From assembly GCA_963580285.1 (NCBI GenBank), contig OY757011.1, forward strand, positions 102,268,316 through 102,332,315: DNA of 64,000 nt, given 5' to 3'. The DNA comes from Lucinisca nassula. Taxonomy: Eukaryota; Mollusca; Bivalvia; Lucinida; Lucinidae. Positions 56,466-64,000 of the stretch are shown in pieces. The position numbers and the translations under genes were made by a program. The notes beneath the pieces were generated by a model. That model worked only from the letters and a program-made list of their open reading frames with translations. It was not told the DNA's origin and made no database searches. Each line of letters starts with the position of its first letter. Position 1 is the stretch's first letter.

Positions 56466-56573
56466 GAAAAGCATTTATTTTATTCTTTATTGCTAAACGC
56501 CAATGATGGACAACTTCATCCCCCCCCCCTTTTAAGGGTATATATGCTTTCCCCGACCAACGGATCATGAAGA

Positions 56574-56666
<93 letters not shown>
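56574..56666 (+). repeat. TATC microsatellite
   Basis: About 23 uninterrupted units, followed by CTGCGATTGG. Confidence 0.95.
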
Positions 56667-56676
56667 CTGCGATTGG

Positions 56677-56950
56677 CCGGCCTCGGGAGCTCAGTCGGAT
56701 GTGCGTTTGACTGGTGATCAGGAGGACGTGGATTTGATAAGTGCCAGGGTCTGCAACACTCTGTCGTGGAGATTGATCATGAAATCTTTTCTACGGTCAT
56801 TCTCTCCCTCATTGTCACCCTTCCGCTGATTCAAGAAGAGTAACCGCTTACATATAACCTGCACGGTAAAAGTGTGGATAGGTAAACTGTTCGGAAGAAA
56901 ATGACCTAAATAGTGTTGGCTGGGCCGTTGAACTGCCCTAAAAACAACTG
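56677..56950 (+). mobile_element. SINE-2 copy with 10-bp TSD
   Basis: tRNA-like head CCGGCCTCGGGAGCTCAGTC, then GATTGATCATGAAATCTTTT and tail GGGCCGTTGAACTGCCCTAA. CTGCGATTGG (56667-56676) and CTGCGATCGG (56951-56960) flank it. Confidence 0.85.
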
Positions 56951-57160
56951 CTGCGATCGGACACATTTGACCATTACTCTCAGGTGTAAATTACACATAC
57001 TCCTGAGTTGCAGGATGAAAGCATACACAGTAATTATGCACCTTTTGCCATGTCACCCCCAATGACTCCGATTATGAGGAACAGTGTCGGGGCTATCACA
57101 CAACCTTGCTTGACTCCATTTGTCACAGGAATTGGATCTGAGAGATTACATTACATGATT

Positions 57161-58034
57161 AGTTTAAGCAATGAATTATTCGTGACCGTATATAGTTAAC
57201 TAATAAACTATTGTTTAAACTCATCATGTAATTACGCAAATATCTCTAACTTGCATAGGAGATGATTCTCCCTGCACAGGGGTAGAGGGCTCCAGTTAAC
57301 GTCTCGATCCGATAGACGGTGCAGTTTGGGGCATTTATCCCGGCAAATGATACCAGTGTAGCATGTTTGGACACCGTAACTTTATTACCTTTGCAACTAA
57401 TCGAACCGCAGAACCTAGAGAAAGTAGTGCGAGTGGGACTGGCCATGCATCTTTATTCTGTTGTATTCATAGAGCGAAAAGTTTTTAGATGTCATTTCAT
57501 CTCAAAATGTTGACATTTTAAGTCTCGTTATATAGTGTAATCACTCGTAAGTCATGGCCGAAAGTTCCCTTAAGTATTTTAAGTGCATAACCGCCATCTA
57601 CCCCTTACGAGTCTTCCACGCGTGTATATTTGAACAGCCGTGATTTCATAATTCGCACTTCTTTTTAACCCACAATAACGCCTCGGTGGCAAAATATGGT
57701 CTTAAAACTATACATAGTCATTAGTTCCTAACTAACATTACTATATTGTGATGGGTTCTTGCTAATATGACGAGAGAATGGGTGAAAATTGTTGAAGTGT
57801 GTTTATAAAATTCTGATGACACTGGATAAAGATGTTGTGACAGGCAGGTAAATCTATTTATTTAGCCCCAGTTCTTGTCGGCCATTGTTTACATTTCGAA
57901 GCAGCATATTCGACAAAATATAACACCCGACTTTGACAGGACATACATGCAGAGCAGTACAGTCCTCGTGGGTGTGAGAGAAGCATCGGAAGGCCGGTCG
58001 GTATACTTTTAAAATGTCATCAGCTATAAACATG
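57161..58034. other. Mostly unassigned DNA with a decayed SINE-3
   Basis: 57400-57515 keeps AGTAGTGCGAGTGGGACTGG and AGATGTCATTTCATCTCAAA of SINE-3. The rest is unrecognised. Confidence 0.4.
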
Positions 58035-58554
58035 GAACTATTCGCCGTACACTTTCGTTTACGCTAATTTGCAACAAGCCGTACACCACACTACTATTCG
58101 CCGTACAACAGGTAATTTACGTTTAGGCAAACATTTGTGTTGAAAGTACAATATGAGGCGAGTTTCTTTTGCAAATTATTTTTTCCATCATTGTTCTTTC
58201 TGATTAAGTGAAAAAACTTCAGTAGAAAGGCATAAACATTAAACAAAACAACAACGAACTTGCCAAATCCATTTTGTTTACGGTACCAGCTGTCGAATAT
58301 TCGGTCTGTAAGTACGCAATTGTGCGTTTTATAAGAAAACACTTCTCATGGCAGCAGCAAATTATGTCCACTACTGATATTTGATAACAGTAATCTTAAC
58401 CTAAAGCTTACAAGCAGTAAAATAATCCATTTTCAAGAGGCACTCCTTCACCTGCAGCTATTACTTTCGATTCACCGGGATTCTATTTCCGGTGTAGACA
58501 TGCTTTTCAATGAATGATAGAGATTTATCAGTGAAATATAAATCGATATTTTCA

Positions 58555-58605
58555 CTGTTTCAAACAGTGAAAATACGATTTTTTATTTTTCACTGTTTGG
58601 GACTA
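58555..58605. repeat. Short CACTGTTT hairpin cluster
   Basis: TTTTCACTGTTTCAAACAGT, then GAAAA, forms a near-perfect palindrome. A third TTTTCACTGTTT follows at 58588. Confidence 0.7.
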
Positions 58606-59014
58606 CTTTTTTCTTCAAATCTAACTCTAATTTCAATTTTATCTTTGTCAGATAACTGAACAATACTGAAATGTGTTCTAATTGACGCATAGCCCGTTCA
58701 TGTGTGACGGGGACGTTACTGACGTCATTTATGACGCTGACGTCACGTCTTCTGTCGCGCGACGTTAGACTTGCCAGCAACTTCTTTGGAAAACTACTCT
58801 CTCAATTATTTCATTAATCATTCATAATAATACCATCCCAGGCCATTTCTCAGGTGCAAACTTAAGTTTACACCCAATAGTATATCCACTATACACGATG
58901 GACACCACTAAATTGACGCGAAACGAACAGGAACAAAGATAATTTTCTCCGAATGTGAGCGACACCATTAAAGACGCTGAATATTGCCTTTTGAAGCATG
59001 TAAGAAACAGAAAA

Positions 59015-59162
59015 TTTGATTTTTTCAGTGCAAGATCAAATTTTATTTCACTCATGAACACCAAAACTGCTATTTTCACTCGTGGCTACGCCACTCGTGA
59101 AAATAACAGTTTTGGTGTTCATTCGATGAAATAAAATTCGATCTTACACTGAAAAAATCAAA
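59015..59162. repeat. Long imperfect hairpin, ~70-bp arms
   Basis: TTTGATTTTTTCAGTGCAAG to TTTTCACTCGTGG faces CCACTCGTGAAAATAACAGT to CACTGAAAAAATCAAA, with a loop of about five bases (CTACG). A foldback element or an inverted duplication. Confidence 0.9.
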
Positions 59163-59188
59163 TATCCTCTATATCACACTGTATAATT

Positions 59189-59462
59189 GTTTAAATTGAG
59201 GTTTAACGTCTCCGTCAACACTATTTAAGACATTTTGGTGACATTGCTTCCAATTTTGTGGGACTTTTACCCGCCATTGAGATGAAATGACATCTCACGC
59301 CCTGCCGTTCAATGAAACCAATAGGGCTTATATGCATTGGGCGGTCTGACTCACACCACCTTCTAAGCGGTTTACCAGTACTCATATGCGGTCAGTTTCA
59401 GCCCCGCGTGGAAGCATCATGCAGCCCAATAGGTTTCTCCAAACCCCAATGGGCGGGGTCCC
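59189..59462 (-). mobile_element. SINE-3 copy, antisense
   Basis: ATTGAGGTTTAACGTCTCCG to AACCCCAATGGGCGGGGTC, with about 25 bp lost from the core (no CTTAGATCC block). Confidence 0.78.
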
Positions 59463-59621
59463 CTGTAGAACCAGACAGTCGCCAAATCGAAAGCGGAATT
59501 AGACTGTACACCAAAAAATCACTAGCGGCTGATAAACAGAAATGCACAGAGACACAACGACATGCCATTCTCGGCTTATTTTAAAGAAATCTGATGAAAA
59601 TCATGACCAGCGGGCAATGTT

Positions 59622-59851
59622 ATTAACCCATATATGACAATGGAATCTTCTATCTTATAAATTTGGAGTTGTCCATTTTCAATTATAGGGGTGTCAGATT
59701 TGTTTTGTTTAATGTAAGTTGTACAAAAATGTATGTTCTTTGAGCAAACAGTGTAGACCCAGATCAGACGCCGCGTTATGCGGCGTCTGATCTGGGTCTA
59801 CACTGTTTGCCAACGCCCCAAAAAAGGGTCACTAGGCATATATGGGTTAAT
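59622..59851. mobile_element. MITE with ATTAACCCATATATG ends and a perfect internal hairpin
   Basis: 15-bp perfect inverted ends ATTAACCCATATATG and CATATATGGGTTAAT. The hairpin at 59744-59810 belongs to the GATCAG family. The length is 230 bp, non-coding. Confidence 0.8.
59744..59810. repeat. Perfect 31-bp-arm hairpin (GATCAG family)
   Basis: GCAAACAGTGTAGACCCAGA at the left, its exact inverse at the right, and a GTTAT loop. The most intact member in the window. Confidence 0.95.
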
Positions 59852-59922
59852 CTACAGACTGCTTATTTAAATAACAGAACCAACAACAAAACTCTTGATG
59901 TAAAAGGTTCTGTGTATCACAA

Positions 59923-62155
59923 ACAAGAGGGCCAAATGGCCTTATATCGCTCACCTGTGTATCAGAAAATCATTAGTTTAGGAGACCACTCGACATTGCC
60001 ACATACTAAATACCTAAGCTCTGTGCCTTATGGTTTCGGAGAAGAATATTTTTGAAGTTGTTGTTTTTTTAGTAAAAGTCTATAGGCGCTAATGAGCCCT
60101 GGGGCGTAGCCGATTTTGACCCAAAGGCCATGGTTGGCAGAATTTATGTAGGCAACCATTTTATGTCGCTATATACTAAATATCTAAGGTCTGTACTTCA
60201 TGGTTTCAGAGAAGAATATTTTTAAAGTTTTTTTTTTTTCCATTATATGTTTATTGGAGTTAAGAGGCCACAGGATTTGGCCAATTTGGACCCCAGGGAC
60301 ATGATTGGCAGGATTCATGTAGGCGACCACTGGACGTTGCTACATGCTGAATACCTAAGCTCTGGGCCTTATGATTTCGGAGAAGAAGATTTTTGTATTT
60401 TTTATTTTTTTTCATTTGAAGTTCTTTTTTTTTTTATTTATGTCTATGGTAGCTAAAGGGCCGATGGGCATGGCCAATTTTGACCCAAGGGACATGGTTG
60501 GCAGGATTCATTAAGGTGACCATTTTATGTTGCTACCTACTAAATATCTAAGCTCTGGGACTTATGGTTTCAGAGGAGAAGATTTTTGAAGTTTTTTTCC
60601 ATTATAAGTCTATGTGAGCTAATGAACACAATGTCATGGGCGCGGCCAATTTTGACCCCCGGGGGCATGGTTGGCAGGATTTATATAGGTGACCACTTGA
60701 AATTGCTTCGTGCTATATAGTTAAGCTCTGGGCGTGTGTGTGAATTCGGGTTTAACGTCGCTTTCAACAATTTTTCAGTCATATCACGACGGTGTCTGGT
60801 TGCGACAGGGAGCTCAATGCTCACGTTTATAGTGCTGTCTCACTGAAGTATCATGTCCCAGACACATTACATGATACCACACCCAGTCACATTATCCTGA
60901 CACTGGATCGACCAGTCCTAGCTCTACCCCGTAAATCTGAGTGCCAAGCGAGGAGCAGCTAGTACCATTTTTAACGACTTTGGTATGTCGCGGCCTGGGA
61001 TCGAACCCGAGACCTCCCGTTCCCCGGAGCGGACACTACCAACTGAGCTATCGGGGCCGGTATTAAGCTCTGGGCCCGGTGGTTTCAGAGAAGAAGATTT
61101 TTGAAGTTTTTTCCAATTGTAAGTCTATGGGAGCTAAAGAGCCCTGGGGTGAGGCCAGTTTGGATCTCATGGGCAGGATTTATGTAGGTGGCCACTTGAC
61201 GTTGACGTTTAAGAGAAGAAACGTTTCAGAGAAGAAGATTTTTTTTTAAAGTTTTTTTTTCCATTATAAGTCAATGGGAACGGATGAGCACGGGCGGGCC
61301 AATTTTGACCCCAGGGGCAGGATTAGCTGGATTTTAAGTGGGTGACTATTTTATGTTGCTAGATACTAAATATCTAAGTTCTAGATCTGTACTACATTAT
61401 ACCAGAGAAGAAGATTTTTGATTTTTTTTTTCATTATGAGTCTGTGGGAGCTAAGAAGCCCCGGGGTGTGACCAATTAGGACCCCAGGGGCATAATTGGC
61501 AGGATTTATGTAGGTGACCACTTGCCGTTGTTACATGCTAAATATCTAAACTTAGGGCCCTGCGGTTTCAGAGAAGAAGACTTTTTTTTTAAGTTTTTCC
61601 CCTTAGTTTATGGGAGCTGATGAGCCCCGGGCGTGGCCAATTTTGGCCCCAGGGGTATGGTTAGCAGGATTTATGTAGGTGACTATCTTATATTGCTACA
61701 TACTAAATACATAAGCACTGTGCTTCATGATTTCAGAGAAGAAGATTTTTGAAGCTTTTGTTTTTCATTATAAGTCTTTGGGAGCTAACGGGGACCGGGG
61801 TGTGGCAAATTTGGACCAAAGGAACATGAGTGGCAGTATTCATGTAGGTGACCACTTGACGTTGCTACAAGCTAAATAAGCTCATATCTAAGCTCTGGGC
61901 CCTGTTGTTTCAGAGAAAAAGATTTTTTTTAAATTCTTCCCATTGTCAGTCTATGGGAGCTATATGTTGCCATGGCAACCAGAAGAATTCCAATCCCATC
62001 AGCCCCAAAACCTTATGCAGCCTTTCCCCCTACCTGATGATGCTTCTCAAGAAATTTGATCTAAATTGGCCATGGGGTATTAGGGATACGCACTCACGCA
62101 CGGACGCACGACGGACAAAATGTGTCACTCTAAAAAGCATGTCACGACAATAAGT
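59923..62155 (+). mobile_element. HINE-like element, ~170-180-bp units (family J)
   Basis: Leader ACAAGAGGGCCAAATGGCCT, subterminal TCGCTCACCTG (59949). About ten units with CATGGTTGGCAGGATTTATG and TTTCAGAGAAGAAGATTTTT. 3' microsatellite CACGCACGGACGCACGACGG (62093-62115). The stem-loop is decayed: CACTCTAAAAAGCATGTCAC replaces the expected form. Contains a SINE-1 at 60734-61062. Confidence 0.7.
60734..61062 (-). mobile_element. SINE-1 copy with 13-bp TSD
   Basis: The minus strand has the tRNA-like head with GGTTCGATCCC and the 3' end GACGTTAAACCCGAATTCAC plus CACA. TTAAGCTCTGGGC is duplicated at 60721-60733 and 61063-61075 with no mismatch. Confidence 0.9.
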
Positions 62156-62283
62156 TTATCATTGTACCAAAAAAACACTTAGCTCATAGAGGCTCACGAA
62201 GGTAAATCATCATAAATGACGCAATATATGTCAGAAAACGAACTAAATCGTGACGAATTCTGACTACTGGTCACACACGAGTG

Positions 62284-62287
<4 letters not shown>

Positions 62288-62330
<43 letters not shown>

Positions 62331-62342
62331 TGTGTGTGTGTG
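62288..62342. repeat. GT/CA microsatellite (SINE-1 tail)
   Basis: Near-pure GT run with one GG interruption at 62322-62324. Confidence 0.95.
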
Positions 62343-62668
62343 TGAATTTGGGTTTAACGTCGCTTTCAACAATTTTTTCAGTCATATCACGACGGTGTCT
62401 GGTTGCGACAGGGAGCTCAATGCTCACTTTTATAGTGCTGCCTCACTGGAGTCTCATGTCCCAGACACATTACATGATACAACACTCAGTCACATTATCC
62501 TGACACTGGGTCGACCAGTCCTAGCTCTTCCCCGTAAATCTGAGTGCCAAGCGAGGAGCAGCTAATACTTTTTTTAACGACTTTGGTATGTCGCGGCCCG
62601 GGATCGAACCCGTGACCTCCCGTTCCCCGGAGCGGACACTCTACCAACTGAGCTATCGGGGCCGGTAA
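62288..62668 (-). mobile_element. SINE-1 copy with 13-bp TSD and expanded CA tail
   Basis: ACACGAGTGTTAG is duplicated at 62275-62287 and 62669-62681. On the minus strand the head holds an A-box-like TAGCTCAGTTGGTAGAG and B box GGTTCGATCCC (62598-62612 region). The CA tail (62288-62342) is much longer than in the two other copies. Confidence 0.9.
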
Positions 62669-62761
62669 ACACGAGTGTTAGAAATCATTGTTTAAACACC
62701 AGATACATCCTATGGAGGGTACAGTGAGTCTGAATACTGTGAACTTGATCAATAGAGGAAA

Positions 62762-62885
62762 GCCAAAATGACAGTTACTTACAAACAAAATGGCCAATTG
62801 GCTATCCAAAAGAAAAAAAAAATATATAAGCGACACACACATTCAAAGACGAACAATAACAAAAATAAACCACGACAAAAGTGGC
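62762..62885 (+). repeat. Unclassified repeat shared with 56173-56290
   Basis: GCCAAAATGACAGTTACTTA, GCCAATTGGCTATCC and TATAAGCGACACACACATTC align with the insert in LINE copy B. Confidence 0.6.
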
Positions 62886-63083
62886 TTGGGTGCTAAGATT
62901 CGTCTCATGACTCTCATCAGCCATCTTCGAACACAAGCAGTAGCACTTCACGCATCTGAATCTGGTCTTTGTCTGTAACAACAGACGGACTATTACATAA
63001 TACTTGTCGACATGACGCCGAAATGCTTTGGGTACGGTGGCCACGTGGTCCTTCTGCACAGAGGCGATTCCCATAAACACTTA

Positions 63084-63400
63084 AGGGATTGATTGATTGA
63101 TTGTTTTGAGTTTAACGACACGACAATCCTTGTGGGTTATTTTGTGTCGTCTCCCAGAGAAAGGGAGAAAAAAAAGAGAAAGAAGGGTTAGTAGAGGAGA
63201 TGAAAGTGAGGGGCAGGGGAGAAAGGAAAATGAATTGAAACGTTGAAACAGAAGAAGGAACAACACTCCGCATCTACCCTTACCTGCTGCAAGGACAGCA
63301 GCCCTTGTCCAACTGTAAGCCAATATCAGTTGGACGCCCCAGTTTCGCAAGATACACGTCACTTTTGCCTCACCCAACTGCCTCTGAACACTAGGGGAAG
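63084..63400 (-). mobile_element. SINE-6-like element, antisense (inverted pair, left)
   Basis: Begins with GATTGATTGATTGTTTTGAG and TTTAACGACACGACAATCCT (tail), then a purine-rich body and TTGGACGCCCCAGTTTCGCA. It matches 63705-64000 in opposite orientation. Confidence 0.65.
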
Positions 63401-63473
63401 CAGAAATTAGAGAAGAACGGTTCATATACAACCAAGTTTAACAACTTTATTCTACGTATATGGATGCGTTTTC

Positions 63474-63676
63474 TTTACCCTTGTCCTGCAGAGCCCGGAT
63501 ATGTCTCATATTTCAAACAATGTAGATCCAGATCAGATGGCTTCGACCATCTGATCAGGATCTACATTGTCATTCAGTTTGTGAAACTGTTGCAATAATT
63601 TGCATTAAGTAATCTGATTGGTTGATAATCGGTAGTGGGTGTGGCAGATTAAAATATTCAGCAGGACAAGGGTTAA
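63474..63676. mobile_element. MITE with TTACCCTTGTCCTGC ends
   Basis: Left TTACCCTTGTCCTGC, right GCAGGACAAGGGTTAA. The internal hairpin CAATGTAGATCCAGATCAGA faces CTGATCAGGATCTACATTGT, and GTAATCTGATTGGTTGATAA is shared with 50050-50199. Confidence 0.75.
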
Positions 63677-63704
63677 CAACAATGAGGAAATACAGTGAAA
63701 CTAC

Positions 63705-64000
63705 AACGACGGGGTGGTTGGGCGAGGCAAAGGTGACGTGTATCTTACGTCACTGGGGCGTCCAGTTGATATTGGTGTACAGTTGAGCAAGGTCTGCTAT
63801 CCTTGGCGAAGGTAAGGGTAAAGGGGAATGTTGTCATTTCTTCTGTTTCTACACTTCCATACCATGTTCACTTTCCCCTTTCTCCCCTGTCCCTCACTTT
63901 CATCTCCTCTACTATCTCTTCTATCTCTTTTCCAACACAAAATAACCCGCAGGGGTTGGCGTGTCGTTAAATCCCAATTAGTCAATCAATCAATGACTCG
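63705..64000 (+). mobile_element. SINE-6-like element, sense, runs to the window end
   Basis: ACGGGGTGGTTGGGCGAGGC, GGGGCGTCCAGTTGATATTG, a pyrimidine-rich body, then GGCGTGTCGTTAAATCCCAA and a CAATCAATCAA tail. The inverse copy is at 63084-63400. Confidence 0.65.

Larger units (their letters stand above)
53269..58503. mobile_element. Probable ~5.2-kb TIR element hosting a dead LINE
   Basis: ACACCGGAAATAGAATCCCG at 53269 occurs in reverse complement ending near 58498. Further in, GTGTACGGCGAATAG (53715) faces CTATTCGCCGTAC (58092) and TTCGCCGTACAC (58040). No target duplication was established, and the only protein traces belong to the LINE inside. Confidence 0.45.

Noticed and set aside
62281..62565. 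Cys/Val-rich frame
   Set aside because: It is the GT microsatellite followed by the antisense SINE-1 body.
63081..63431. 116-residue minus-strand frame
   Set aside because: It coincides with the SINE-6-like element and its pyrimidine-rich body.

Overview
The window looks like repeat-dominated nuclear DNA of a metazoan, most probably a marine bivalve (a venerid-like clam is my best guess, by inference only). The reasons are long tandem arrays ending in GACGGACG-type microsatellites and small stem-loops, tRNA-headed SINEs with GTTAAACC tails, non-LTR retrotransposon fragments, hAT-like and other terminal-inverted-repeat (TIR) elements, and long TATC/TAGA and CA microsatellites. I find no bacterial operon, no true tRNA or rRNA gene, and no host protein-coding gene I can defend. 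The only protein-like sequence is reverse transcriptase from LINEs.

Layout. 1-1974: 166-bp monomer array of a Helentron/HINE-like element (family A). 2.1-4.5 kb: SINE and hairpin debris. 4.5-9.0 kb: further HINE-like arrays with an inserted SINE and a LINE fragment. 10.6-19.4 kb: a giant inverted structure made of a palindrome-rich ~400-bp satellite, bounded by ~55-bp inverted ends and loaded with nested elements. 20.4-24.5 kb: a nest of elements (HINE > TIR element > hAT-like + HINE). 24.9-25.5 kb: a small AT-flanked element with a perfect 28-bp-arm palindrome. 27.05-29.5 kb: LINE copy 1 with a TAGA tail. 29.6-33.8 kb: a family A HINE split by a hAT-like element. 34.1-38.4 kb: LINE copy 2 (minus strand) with a ~550-bp TATC tail, split by a 9-bp-TSD TIR element. 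38.5-44.1 kb: several small HINE families and SINEs. 44.7-46.5 kb: one complete family A HINE. 46.5-51 kb: mostly unassigned DNA. 51.4-53.2 kb: a TIR element built of GGATATCC palindromes, with three SINEs nested in each other. 53.3-58.5 kb: a probable TIR element holding a decayed second LINE family. 59-64 kb: hairpins, a HINE array and young SINEs.

The most interesting pattern is a set of at least eight HINE-like families. They share a leader (mostly AACAAGAG) and an architecture: 5' subterminal motif, tandem core, GACG/GACA microsatellite, 3' stem-loop, A-rich end. Each has its own stem sequence, and the 5' motif is always the reverse complement of the 3' stem arm. This reads as co-varying ends mobilised by one machinery. 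A second theme is dating by nesting: many insertions have intact target-site duplications (TSDs), so their order can be read directly.
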